A stretch of DNA of 64,000 nt from the NCBI RefSeq assembly GCF_010728155.1, contig NZ_AP022605.1, positions 868,001 through 932,000 on the forward strand, read 5' to 3'. Of this stretch, positions 1 to 7,489 are shown in pieces (position 1 is the stretch's first letter; the number at the start of each line of letters is the position of its first letter). Under the pieces are notes generated by a model that did no database searches, had not been told where the DNA came from, and saw only the letters and a program-made list of their open reading frames with translations. Both the position numbers and the translations under genes were made by a program. This stretch comes from Mycolicibacterium doricum. GTDB taxonomy: Bacteria > Actinomycetota > Actinomycetes > Mycobacteriales > Mycobacteriaceae.

Positions 1-366
1 GGTGACTCAACCGAACTCGACCTGGCACGTGCGGTGGCGGCAGGCGCGGGGCTCCCGGCCGGCTCGGTGCTCGCGGGCACGGTTGGGCTCCTCGGCATGG
101 TGGCGTTGATCAACGACTGCCGCCTGCTGGTCTGCGGTGACACCGGCGTCGGCCACATCGCCACCGCGACGGCAGCGCCTTCGGTGCTGCTGTTCGGCCC
201 CACCCCGCCGAGCCATTGGGGCCCAAGGGGTTCGGGCCCCCACGTTGCACTGTGGGCCGGGAGCGTAGGCAATCCGCAGGGCCGGCAACCAGATCCGGGA
301 CTGTTGGCCCTGACCGTGGCCGACGTCCTCGACGCGGTCGGCACACTTCTCGAGGAGCGGGTGTGA
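1..366 (+). CDS. Glycosyltransferase family 9 (heptosyltransferase-like), C-terminal part
   Basis: The reading frame is open from base 1 and stops at 364-366, so the start lies outside the window and about 121 codons are visible. The segment VCGDTGVGHIATA followed by VLLFGPTPPSHWGP is the C-terminal nucleotide-sugar binding part of family GT9 (ADP-heptose:LPS heptosyltransferase-like). Mycobacteria have no LPS, so the homologue probably glycosylates another envelope or glycolipid acceptor; that is inference. A decayed nucleotide-sugar dehydrogenase follows directly, suggesting a former sugar-transfer cluster. Confidence 0.7.
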   Translation, partial: GDSTELDLARAVAAGAGLPAGSVLAGTVGLLGMVALINDCRLLVCGDTGVGHIATATAAPSVLLFGPTPPSHWGPRGSGPHVALWAGSVGNPQGRQPDPGLLALTVADVLDAVGTLLEERV

Positions 367-640
367 TTCCGCGTCGGGTTGGGGGTGGTCGGCGCCGGTT
401 ACGTCGGCCTCACCAGCGCCGTGCCCGGCCGAGCGTGGCCATGACAGTGCGTGCGTCGACGTGGACGACGTCCGGGTGTGTCGACTGGCCACCGACTACG
501 CCGACCTGACCGCCCGCGAGCTTCCTGTGGCCCGGCGCGGTCTCGGGTCGTCCAGAGTTCCTGCGCGAGAGCCATGCCATCCACGGGGCGGCTGACATCG
601 CCGATGTCACCGGCTGCATCGGCGCACGAAGCGTATCGGT
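367..640 (+). pseudogene. UDP-glucose/nucleotide-sugar 6-dehydrogenase remnant
   Basis: Three short pieces of the family appear in three frames. From 367 the frame reads VGLGVVGAGYVGLTSAV, the Rossmann GxGxxG start of UDP-glucose dehydrogenases. From 425, one frame over, it reads PAERGHDSACVDVDDVRV, the end of the first beta-alpha-beta unit. From 549, in the third frame, it reads RPEFLRESHAIHG, matching the conserved NPEFLREG segment normally near residue 150. Only about 41 codons separate pieces that should be over 100 apart, so there is an internal deletion as well as frameshifts. Nothing past 640 is recognisable. Confidence 0.7.
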
Positions 641-817
641 TGGCCGCAGTTCCGAGACCTCGAGTCGGTGCGCTGACCCGGTTCGGCAACGGCATCCGCG
701 GCGGCTATTGACTCTTGGCGACCCGCCGTATCAGCCGTGCGGTGGCCCGTTCGAGGACCGCCTGACGCTCGTCGGGACGTGTGGCGCGGTCGGCCCGGCG
801 GGCGGCGGCCGCGATGG

Positions 818-1732
818 TCAACCCGGATTCGTAACCCGCGTGACCACCCGCGGATCCACATAGGAGGCACGCGCCACCGCGGGGGTGTTGCCGAGCGCTT
901 CGGACACCTCTTTCATCACCGCCGACTCCGCGCGCTTGGTCACGGTCTTGTTGACCGGCGGGTCGGCGTCGACGAATGCGGCGGCTGCCAGCACGGTGCC
1001 GTGCCAAGTCCGCAGATCCTTCACCGAGTAGTCCGCGCCCACCAATTCCTTGAACCTGATGTTCAGGTCGTCGGAGTGGATCTCGGCCCACCCGTCCCCG
1101 TTGCGACACGCCAGCAGGCGGTCGGGCCGGTCCGGATGGCGCAGCAGGGCCCGCACCGACTTCACCACCTCCGGGTCGTCGATGACCAGAGTGCGACGCA
1201 CGCCGCTCTTGGCGGGATAGTCGAACTCCACGGCCTGGCGTTGGAGCTTGACGTGTTCGCGCAGCAGCGTCGCGATGCCGAACGAGTTGTTCTCCTCGGC
1301 GTACTGATCACCGCCGGCGCGGAAGTACCCGAGGTCGAGCAGGTGGAGCGCCAGCGCGAGGACCCGGTTGCGTTGCCAACCCCGACCCCCCAGATCCGCG
1401 GCGATCTGCCGCCGCAGCTCGGGCAGGGCCGACGACATCTGCAGCACCCGGTCGAACTTCTCCTCGTTGCGCTCCTGCTGCCACTGCTGGTGGTAGAGGT
1501 ACTGACGACGGCCGGCGGCGTCGGTGCCGACGGCTTGGATGTGTCCGTTGGGATACGGGCAGATCCACACCTTCTTCCAGGCGGGGGGGATCACCAGAGC
1601 GTCGATCCGGTCGAGGGTCTTGTTGTCGGTGATGACCTCACCGTTGTGATCGTGATACGAGAAGCCTTTGCCGCGGCGCACCCGGCGCAGCCCCGGACCG
1701 CTGACTACGCTGCGCCGGAGTCGCATCGACAC
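818..1732 (-). CDS. DNA topoisomerase IB, frameshifted near the 3' end
   Basis: As read the product has 304 residues starting MSMRLRRS. It matches the small bacterial type IB topoisomerases, which relax supercoils through a 3'-phosphotyrosine intermediate. Visible blocks are VIPPAWKKVWICPYPNGHIQ, YLYHQQWQ, and the active-site region ARASYVDPRVV with the nucleophile Tyr291. Just after it the frame runs into TRVTNPG and stops. Removing one G near 826-830 restores YESGLTIAAAARRA and the usual tail, which ends at 705-707. The tail is therefore coded at 705-830 in another frame. The active-site tyrosine lies before the break, so the shortened product may still act. Sequencing error is possible. 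Confidence 0.8.
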   Translation of the reverse strand: MSMRLRRSVVSGPGLRRVRRGKGFSYHDHNGEVITDNKTLDRIDALVIPPAWKKVWICPYPNGHIQAVGTDAAGRRQYLYHQQWQQERNEEKFDRVLQMSSALPELRRQIAADLGGRGWQRNRVLALALHLLDLGYFRAGGDQYAEENNSFGIATLLREHVKLQRQAVEFDYPAKSGVRRTLVIDDPEVVKSVRALLRHPDRPDRLLACRNGDGWAEIHSDDLNIRFKELVGADYSVKDLRTWHGTVLAAAAFVDADPPVNKTVTKRAESAVMKEVSEALGNTPAVARASYVDPRVVTRVTNPG

Positions 1733-1754
1733 CTACCTGTGATCGCGGTTACGG

Positions 1755-1781
1755 GTTTGGCCCCGGCGGTCGCAGGGGTAT
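1755..1781 (+). promoter_or_regulatory. Candidate SigF-type promoter upstream of rsbW-sigF
   Basis: GTTT at 1755-1758 is followed after 17 bases by GGGTAT at 1776-1781. This fits the mycobacterial SigF consensus (GTTT, 15-17 bases, GGGTAT). It lies about 250 bases upstream of rsbW on the same strand and just upstream of the divergent topoisomerase gene. Autoregulation of the rsbW-sigF operon by SigF is known in mycobacteria. I see no usfY or chaB gene between it and rsbW. Confidence 0.5.
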
Positions 1782-2028
1782 GGAAGGCGCACCATGGTGA
1801 GCACGAGGCTGGCGCGCGCCAGAATGCGGTCATTGACGCCGTCGCAGCGACGTCGGTGCGGGCATCACGGACGCCGTCGTTTCGACGGCGCCGTCATTCA
1901 ACTTCACGACCGGGTGTTACCCGGTGGAATACCCAGTCACACGTACGTACCTGCGAGTTCCGCCAGCGCCGATGGCTAGCCGGCGAATGGGCTGGGGTAG
2001 TCTCGCTTCGATATTGCCGGGAGGTCAG

Positions 2029-2463
2029 ATGGCCGAGGTCGAAACTCAGCACAACGGGCAGGCCAATGCCGACCGTTCGGTGGAGCTGCGTGTTGCGGCC
2101 GCACTGGAGAATCTCGCAGTGCTGCGCACGTTGGTCGCCGCGGTGGGCACCTTCGAGGACCTCGACTTCGACGCAGTCTCCGACTTGCGGCTTGCGGTCG
2201 ACGAAGCCTGTACCCGGCTGATCCGCTCGGCGGTGCCGAAGTCCACTCTTGTCGTCGTGGTGCACCCCAACGATTCCGAGGTCGTCGTCGACGCGTCGAC
2301 GACCTGTCAGAACAGCGACATCCTGGCTCCGGGCAGCTTCAGCTGGCATGTGCTGAGTTCGCTGACCGACGAGGTGCGCACCTTCTCCGACGGCCAGGAT
2401 CTCCAAGACGGACAGGTATTCGGCATCTCGATGACGACGAGAAGAGCGAGTTCGCTGCGGTGA
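2029..2463 (+). CDS. rsbW: Anti-sigma-F factor RsbW (UsfX)
   Basis: The 144-residue product starts MAEVETQHNG; a GGGAGG ribosome site lies just upstream at about 2019-2024. It has the GHKL ATPase fold of RsbW/SpoIIAB serine kinases: the N-box DLRLAVDEACTRLI is near residues 50-65. The family binds and inhibits SigF and is in turn sequestered by STAS anti-anti-sigma factors. Its stop overlaps the sigF start as GTGA (2460-2463), indicating translational coupling. An upstream in-frame start at 1924 would give 179 residues, but it lacks the strong ribosome site. Confidence 0.85.
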   Translation: MAEVETQHNGQANADRSVELRVAAALENLAVLRTLVAAVGTFEDLDFDAVSDLRLAVDEACTRLIRSAVPKSTLVVVVHPNDSEVVVDASTTCQNSDILAPGSFSWHVLSSLTDEVRTFSDGQDLQDGQVFGISMTTRRASSLR

Positions 2464-3251
2464 CGCCATCGTCGGGACAGGGTTCGTCGCCACGACAGAA
2501 CTCTGAGTACTCGGACGTGGCCGCGATGTTCCGGGAACTGCAGGGGATCACCCCGGACTCACCCCAGTTCCACCGTCAGCGCGACCGGATCGTCGAACGC
2601 TGTCTGCCGCTGGCCGATCACATCGCCCGTCGCTTCGACGGCCGCGGGGAACCGCGCGACGACCTCGTCCAGGTGGCCCGGGTCGGTCTCGTCAACGCGG
2701 TGATCCGCTTCAACGTCGACGCCGGATCGGATTTCGTCTCTTTCGCGGTGCCCACCATCATGGGAGAGGTTCGGCGGCACTTCCGGGACAACAGCTGGTC
2801 GGTCAAGGTGCCACGCCGGCTCAAGGAGCTGCACCTGCGGTTGGGTTCGGCCACGGCCGAGCTGTCCCAACGGCTGGGTCGCGCGCCGACAGCCAGCGAG
2901 CTCGCCGAGGAACTGGGCATGGACCGCGACGAAGTGGTCGAGGGCCTGGTCGCCGGCAGCTCCTACAACACCCTGTCGATCGACAGCGGGGGCAACAGCG
3001 GGAACGAGGACGCCCCCGCGATCGCCGACACCCTCGGCGATGTGGATCTCGGACTCGATCAGATCGAAAACCGCGAGGCGCTGCGACCTCTGCTGGCGGC
3101 GCTTCCCGAGCGCGAGCGCATGGTGCTGCTGCTGCGGTTCTTCGAGAACCTCACCCAGACCCAGATCGCCGAACGCGTCGGCATCTCGCAGATGCACGTG
3201 TCCAGGCTGCTCGCCAAGTCGCTAACCCGGCTCCGCGACCAGTTGCAGTAG
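2460..3251 (+). CDS. sigF: RNA polymerase sigma factor SigF
   Basis: This 263-residue group 3 sigma factor resembles SigF/SigB. Region 2 includes DDLVQVARVGLVNAVIRF and FAVPTIMGEVRRHFRDN (about residues 65-120). Region 3 lies around EELGMDRDEVVEGL. The region 4 helix-turn-helix is LTQTQIAERVGISQMHVSRL near the C-terminus. In mycobacteria SigF drives stationary-phase and stress genes, including pigments and envelope functions. It starts with GTG overlapping rsbW. The 3' end overlaps the convergent STAS gene by about 30 bases. In M. tuberculosis the neighbour is accA3; here 5.5 kb of accessory DNA intervenes. Confidence 0.95.
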   Translation: MTPSSGQGSSPRQNSEYSDVAAMFRELQGITPDSPQFHRQRDRIVERCLPLADHIARRFDGRGEPRDDLVQVARVGLVNAVIRFNVDAGSDFVSFAVPTIMGEVRRHFRDNSWSVKVPRRLKELHLRLGSATAELSQRLGRAPTASELAEELGMDRDEVVEGLVAGSSYNTLSIDSGGNSGNEDAPAIADTLGDVDLGLDQIENREALRPLLAALPERERMVLLLRFFENLTQTQIAERVGISQMHVSRLLAKSLTRLRDQLQ

Positions 3252-3737
3252 CGACGGCCGTGGCGCACCATGCAATGCGGTGACCGCCGCATCGACGGTT
3301 TCCGACTGCGGCAGTGCGCCGTCCGGATCGCAGATCCGAAGCAGGCGGCTGACCGCGGTGCTGGGCACGAGGACCCAGTCGATGTCTGCGCCGGACCGGA
3401 CGTTGAGCGTGTGCAGCGCCGAAAATCCTGCAGTACCGAAGAATTCCACTTCGGAGAGATCGAGGACCAGCGCGTGGTTGGCGCGCTGCAACGCGAAGTC
3501 CGCAAGAGGTTGGGCGTTGACGGCGTCGAGTTCTCCGTGGGCGGTGACGACCGTGGTCGACGGCAGTGGCGCTGCGGCCTCGAAGCGCGCGGTGTGGCAC
3601 GTCACGGTGTTGGTGGGCACGGTGTTGGTGGGCACGGTGTTGGTGGGCACGGTGTTGGTGGGCACGGTGTTGGTGGGCACGGTGTTGCCGATCTCAGCCG
3701 CGGGGGAAGATGCCGACTGGGTTAACGAAGACGACAT
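3222..3737 (-). CDS. STAS-domain protein, candidate anti-anti-sigma factor
   Basis: From ATG 3737 the product has 171 residues; a TTG at 3755 is an alternative start. Residues about 18-45 are a pure pentapeptide repeat (TNTVP) from five 15-bp DNA copies. The rest is a STAS domain with the phospho-site loop LDLSEVEFFGTAGFSALH. The usual target serine in this loop appears to be Thr102. STAS proteins of this type bind RsbW and free the sigma factor. Convergent overlap with sigF makes a role in the same switch likely, but this is inference. From memory it most resembles the Rv2638 type. Confidence 0.75.
   Translation of the reverse strand: MSSSLTQSASSPAAEIGNTVPTNTVPTNTVPTNTVPTNTVPTNTVTCHTARFEAAAPLPSTTVVTAHGELDAVNAQPLADFALQRANHALVLDLSEVEFFGTAGFSALHTLNVRSGADIDWVLVPSTAVSRLLRICDPDGALPQSETVDAAVTALHGAPRPSLLQLVAEPG
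3606..3687. repeat. 15-bp tandem repeat inside the STAS gene
   Basis: Five identical copies of GGTGTTGGTGGGCAC run from 3606 to 3680, followed by a partial copy. Since 15 is a multiple of three, copy changes only lengthen or shorten the Thr/Asn/Val/Pro stretch ahead of the STAS fold. Confidence 0.95.
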
Positions 3738-3760
3738 GGCGACGCCATCAGTCAAGACTT

Positions 3761-3879
3761 AAATACTGTGGCTCAACTTAAATCCTGTGGCTCAACTCAA
3801 ATACTGTGGCTCAACTCAAATACTGTGGCTCACCTTAAATACTGTGGCTCACGCCAGAAATACTGTGGCTCACGCCAGG
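3761..3879. repeat. Six-copy 19-21 bp direct repeat upstream of the STAS gene
   Basis: Six units begin at 3761, 3780, 3799, 3818, 3837 and 3858. The core is AAATACTGTGGCTCA, followed by ACTT, ACTC, CCTT or CGCCAG; the second unit has CC for AC. The first four units have a 19-base period and the last two are 21-22 bases. The period is not a multiple of three and the array lies outside any convincing gene, directly upstream of the STAS start. It is A+T-richer than its surroundings. Function is unknown; a regulator-binding or replication-slippage array are both possible. Confidence 0.9.
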
Positions 3880-4064
3880 AAATCGGCCCTGCTGTCTCAA
3901 AACCTTGGGTGCCAGGGCCGAGTCGGACCCGCTCCTACGTCGATGACGCTTGTAGCCCGCTGTGAACTCAACCTGAGTCCGACACTACGCCGGTAGTCGT
4001 GCCGTAGACAGATTGTCGATCATTTCTTAATGGACGCTTCACGGTCGCGGGTGAGGCTGTTCGT

Positions 4065-4160
4065 ATGTCGCAGTTCTGGTCGGCCACCGGTGTGCTGCTC
4101 GCTGCCGGTGCCGGCACCCGGTTCGGAATGCCGAGAATCCTCGCCCGTCAGAGCCAATGG
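4065..4160 (+). pseudogene. MobA-like nucleotidyltransferase, N-terminal fragment split by an IS
   Basis: ATG at 4065 begins MSQFWSATGVLLAAGAGTRF, followed by GMPRILARQSQW. This is the nucleotide-binding start of MobA-like NTP transferases (LAAGxGxRxG), which in mycobacteria act on molybdopterin or related cofactors. The frame is cut at 4160 by an insertion sequence. Joining the flanks after removing one target copy gives ARQSQWLLVRRRA, so the insertion lay inside this frame. Beyond 5593 the continuation is no longer recognisable, so the gene has also lost its downstream part. Confidence 0.7.
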
Positions 4161-5585
4161 GGCTCTTCGCAGTTGAGGGTGTAGAGGTGGTCGGCGCGTC
4201 GTTACCGGGGTAGGGGTCGAGGTCTTCCGATGATGGGAGTTCTCACACCGCCCAGCTGGAAGACCTCGACGTGCCTGACGCTACCTTCGCGTGCCCTGAT
4301 CTGACGACGTTCTGCCGCCTCGATGAGCTCGGGCTGCAGGTGACCGGACAACGCGTGGCACCCGATCGGGCGTTTCTGGCGTGCCGGATCACCGACGACG
4401 ACTCGTGGTGTCGCCGTTGCGGCGAGCAAGGCGTCCCGCGTGACAGCGTCACCCGCGAGCTTGCGCACGAACCGTTCGGGTGGCGGCCCACGACCTTGCT
4501 GGTCACTGTGCGCCGCTACCGGTGTGCCGGCTGCGCGCATGTGGCGCCAAGACACCAGCAAGGCCGCCGAACCGCGGGCCAAGCTGTCTCGGCGCGCTGT
4601 GCAGTGGGCGCTGGAAGCCCTTGTCTGCCAGCACTTGAGCGTGGCGCGGGTCGCTGAAGCACTGGCGGTGTCGTGGAACACCGCCAATAACGCGGTGCTG
4701 GCCGAAGGCCAGCGGGTACTCATCGCCGATCCGGCCCGCTTCGACGGTGTGCGGGTGATCGGCGTCGACGAGCACGTGTGGCGTCACACCCGTCGCGGCG
4801 ACAAGTACGTCACCGTCATCATCGACCTGACCCCAGTGCGTGACGGCTCCGGCCCGGCACGGCTGCTCGACATGGTCGAAGGGCGGTCCAAGAAAGCGTT
4901 CCAACAATGGCTGGCTGAGCGGCCACAAGAATGGCGTGACCGAGTGGAAGTCGTTGCCATGGACGGATTTTCCGGGTTCAAGACCGCCACCGCTGAAGAG
5001 CTGCCCGAGGCAGCCACGGTGATGGACCGCGCCTTCCATGTGGTCCGGATGGCCGGCAACGCCCTCGATGAATGCCGGCGCCGTGTCCAGCTGGCCACCT
5101 GTGGGCACCGGGGCCGCAAGACCGACCCGCTCTATGCGTGCCGGCGCACCCTGCAGACCGGGGCCGATCTGCTCACCGACAAACAGAAGGCCCGGCTCGA
5201 CGCCGTGTTCGCCGTCGACGCTCATGCCGAGGTCGAGGCCACCTGGACGATGTATCAGCGCACCGTGGCCGCCTACCGACACCCCGACCGCAAGACCGGC
5301 CGCACCATGATGGCCGCGCTGATCACCACGCTGAGCACCGGCGTCCCCCAAGCCCTGCAGGAGGTGATCACCCTCGGACGCACACTCAAAAAGCGGGCCG
5401 CCGACGTCTTGGCCTACTTCGACCGGCCCGGCACCTCCAACGGGCCCACCGAAGCGATCAACGGCCGTCTCGAGCACCTCCGCGGATCGGCCCTCGGATT
5501 CCGCAACCTCACCAACTACATCGCCAGATCACTGCTGGAAACCGGCGGATTCAAACCCCAACTACACCGTCATTCATGAAGAGCC
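4161..5585 (+). mobile_element. ISL3-family insertion sequence, 1425 bp
   Basis: The left end starts GGCTCTTCGCAGTTGAGGG at 4161. The right end at 5585, read in reverse, starts GGCTCTTCATGAATGACGG. The two ends share the first eight bases and, further in, TGA and GGTGTAG, giving imperfect inverted repeats of about 27 bp. Both ends are flanked by the same eight bases, GCCAATGG (4153-4160 and 5586-5593). An 8-bp target duplication is typical of the ISL3 family. The intact duplication indicates a single insertion still in place. Confidence 0.93.
4271..5579 (+). pseudogene. ISL3-family transposase (IS204/IS1001/IS1096/IS1165 type), frameshifted
   Basis: The two parts together span about 435 codons, the normal size for the family. 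The N-terminal part (4271 to about 4550) has the zinc-finger CRRCGEQG and RRYRCAGCAHV. The remainder, in another frame, carries the DDE domain: GVDEHVWRHTRRGDKYVTVI, VVAMDGFSGFKTA and, near the end, SNGPTEAINGRLEHLRG. The frame changes near 4540-4550, between CAHV and WRQDTSKA. ISL3 transposases are normally a single frame, so the copy is probably inactive unless this is a sequencing error. It ends six bases inside the right end of the element. Confidence 0.88.
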
Positions 5586-5706
5586 GCCAATGGTTGCTCG
5601 TGCGCCGCCGTGCGAAACCACCGAACCGTTACCAAGATCAGGTCCGCCAGTGCAACGCACCGGAGAGCAATTATCGGTGCGGCGCCCCGCAGGTTGTTGC
5701 CATCGG

Positions 5707-6030
5707 TCAACTCCGCAGATCCAGCGCAGCGGCGAACCGGCGGAGGGCGTCCGTCGCGGCGCCGGCGGCCGCCTCGTGCCCCGCACGGGCGCGCGACGAG
5801 ACCTCCCCGGTGTCCGGTCGTAGGGCAACCTCGGCCAACAACTCGCCGGTGGTGGGTTCGCACACCGCCCACCGGAAGCGGGTGTCCGCCATCCACTCGG
5901 CGGCGGCGACGTGGACGTGATCGGGATCGGTCTCACCGAGGTCAGCCAGGGCGGGGCGGTCGTCCATCAACGGATCGGCGCGCAGTGCCCGCAGATACCA
6001 CGCACCTGCGTTGATCTCGACGGGTTCCAT
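5707..6030 (-). CDS. Small GNAT-like protein
   Basis: The 107-residue product starts MEPVEINAGAWYLRALRAD at ATG 6030, with GGGAAGG about eight bases upstream. The phrases EINAGAWYLRAL, WMADTRFRWAVCEPTTGELL and AEVALRPDTGEV resemble the N-terminal half of RimJ/RimL-type GNAT acetyltransferases found in mycobacteria. The acetyl-CoA binding motif usual in the second half is not evident, so it may be a shortened or non-catalytic relative. It lies downstream of the GntR regulator on the same strand with a gap of about 107 bases. Confidence 0.6.
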   Translation of the reverse strand: MEPVEINAGAWYLRALRADPLMDDRPALADLGETDPDHVHVAAAEWMADTRFRWAVCEPTTGELLAEVALRPDTGEVSSRARAGHEAAAGAATDALRRFAAALDLRS

Positions 6031-6137
6031 GTGATCGCCTTCCCGGTTTGTCGTCGGGTGAACTGTAGCGAGCTGGTCAAGGCCGGCGGCGGAGACCATC
6101 AACGCCGACCCGGTGGAGTCCATCGGGTCGTCGACCG

Positions 6138-6851
6138 TCAACGGTCGGTGAGCGCCGCCTCGAAGGCCACCCGATCGCCGCGGTACAACGCGCGCACCAC
6201 CTCGATCGGGTGGTCGGCGTCGTCGACCGTGCGCCTGTTGAGCATCAGCACGGGCATGGCGGTGGTGGTTCCGAGCAGCGCCGCCTCGCGCGGGGACGGT
6301 AGCGCCGTCTCGACCCGCTCGAGCGCTGCGCCGAACTCGACGCCCGACGCACGGATCGCCGCGTACAACGATGTGGCCGGATCGAAGGAGTCGCGCAGCC
6401 AACCGAACCGTCGCACGCTGAGGTAGGTACTCTCGAGGCCGATTCGCTCGCCGTCGGCCAGCAGTACCCGCTCGAGGTGCATCACTGTCGCCCCGACGGC
6501 CACCCCTAGGGCGGCCGACATCGCCGCATCGGCGCGGACGTCCACCCAGGAGACCAGCACACGGCCCGGCGTGCGGCCCATCCGCACCGCCCCCTCGGTG
6601 TAGGACTTCAGCGAAAGCGGTTGCACCAGTTTCGGCCTCGATACCACGGTGCCGCGGCCGCGGCGTTCCACGCGCCCTTCGACCAGCAGTTCATGCAAAG
6701 CCTGGCGCACGGTCTCCCGCGCCACCCCGAAGCGAACCGCCAGTTCCCTTTCGGAGGGGACCGGGTCGCCGACATCCGACCCGGTCAGCAGGCCGTCGAG
6801 TTCGGTGCGGACGAGGTGGGTCTTCGGTACACGTACCGCGTCGGTGTTCAT
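6138..6851 (-). CDS. GntR-family regulator with UTRA domain, PhnF-like
   Basis: The 237-residue product has an N-terminal winged helix (PSERELAVRFGVARETVRQALHEL, about residues 30-55, quoted in part) and a C-terminal UTRA ligand domain (LSLKSYTEGAVRMGRTPG through EVVRALYRGDRVAFEAAL). The gene starts at ATG 6851, overlapping the upstream HD gene by four bases (ATGA), so the two are translated together. The palindrome upstream of the HD gene matches the reported PhnF operator of M. smegmatis. With the neighbouring phosphonate-type genes this points to control of phosphonate breakdown; the ligand is not known. Confidence 0.85.
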   Translation of the reverse strand: MNTDAVRVPKTHLVRTELDGLLTGSDVGDPVPSERELAVRFGVARETVRQALHELLVEGRVERRGRGTVVSRPKLVQPLSLKSYTEGAVRMGRTPGRVLVSWVDVRADAAMSAALGVAVGATVMHLERVLLADGERIGLESTYLSVRRFGWLRDSFDPATSLYAAIRASGVEFGAALERVETALPSPREAALLGTTTAMPVLMLNRRTVDDADHPIEVVRALYRGDRVAFEAALTDR

Positions 6852-7378
6852 GACGAATAACTCCTGCCTGCGGCGGCGACACGTTGGGCCACGACGACGA
6901 CCGTCTCGATGTCGACGCCGCTCGCGCCGGGATCCTTGGCGGCGTCGTCGTAACGTCGCAGCCGGAGGGCGTCGGGCCACCAGCGGTGGGTGACCAGTCC
7001 TGGATCGACCGCGGCGCCACCCTGCCGGTGCAGCGACGCCACCGACACGTCGGACAGGGCGCCGGCGTAGCCCGGTTCGGTCGCGGCGAGATAGCGCTTT
7101 GCCGCGACGTGAGCGCCGGCCAGCCAGCCCACACGGGCGCCGAACCGCGGGGTAAGCCACTCACGGGCGACGCGTTCGTGCGCTACGGAATCGGCTACCA
7201 GCAAGGGACTGTGACCGATGTCGTGGAGTGCTGCCGCGAGGACCAGCTCGTCGTCCGTGTCGTCGTCGAGCGCGCGTGCGGCTGACTGCAGGGCATGGTC
7301 GAGTTCGTCGACGGCCAACTCGTCCCACACCCCACGCAAGGAGTCCAGAAGGGTCACCGTCTGCTCGCGGATGGACAC
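6848..7378 (-). CDS. HD-domain protein, phosphonate-degradation associated
   Basis: The 176-residue product starts VSIREQTVTLLDSL at GTG 7378. It carries the first histidine in ELDHALQSAAR and the HD pair in LAAALHDIGHSPLL, plus EHVAREWL-like and VAAKRYL segments typical of HD proteins. This layout matches the HD oxygenase/hydrolase family linked to phosphonate catabolism (PhnZ-like, TIGR03276 type), in which two irons oxidise hydroxy-phosphonates. It is first in a two-gene operon with the GntR regulator. Assignment to phosphonates rests on the family and on the operator and neighbours. Confidence 0.75.
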   Translation of the reverse strand: MSIREQTVTLLDSLRGVWDELAVDELDHALQSAARALDDDTDDELVLAAALHDIGHSPLLVADSVAHERVAREWLTPRFGARVGWLAGAHVAAKRYLAATEPGYAGALSDVSVASLHRQGGAAVDPGLVTHRWWPDALRLRRYDDAAKDPGASGVDIETVVVVAQRVAAAGRSYSS

Positions 7379-7397
7379 GCGCCCAGCGTAACAAGCA

Positions 7398-7413
7398 ATT
7401 GGTCTATACCAAT
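7398..7413. promoter_or_regulatory. PhnF-like operator palindrome
   Basis: ATTGGTCTATACCAAT lies 20 bases upstream of the HD gene start, between it and the divergent remnant. Its core TGGTCTATACCA is the reverse complement of TGGTATAGACCA, the site reported for M. smegmatis PhnF. The GntR/UTRA gene in the adjacent operon is the obvious binder (inference). Confidence 0.65.
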
Positions 7414-7489
7414 GATCCACGTCTCTCGTTCGGCTGTCGACGATCTCGACGTCGGCGCCCCGTCGCCGGAGCCGGGAGGGTGCTCGGCC

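Noticed and set aside
1794..1979. A small gene (usfY or chaB) between the SigF promoter and rsbW
   Set aside because: The 61-codon frame there resembles neither family and lacks a ribosome site.
3761..3879. Repeats considered as a CRISPR array
   Set aside because: Units are directly abutting with no spacers and there are no cas genes.
3768..3996. Short frames through the 19-bp repeats
   Set aside because: The 19-base period forces frame change in each unit, so the peptides are accidents of the repeat.
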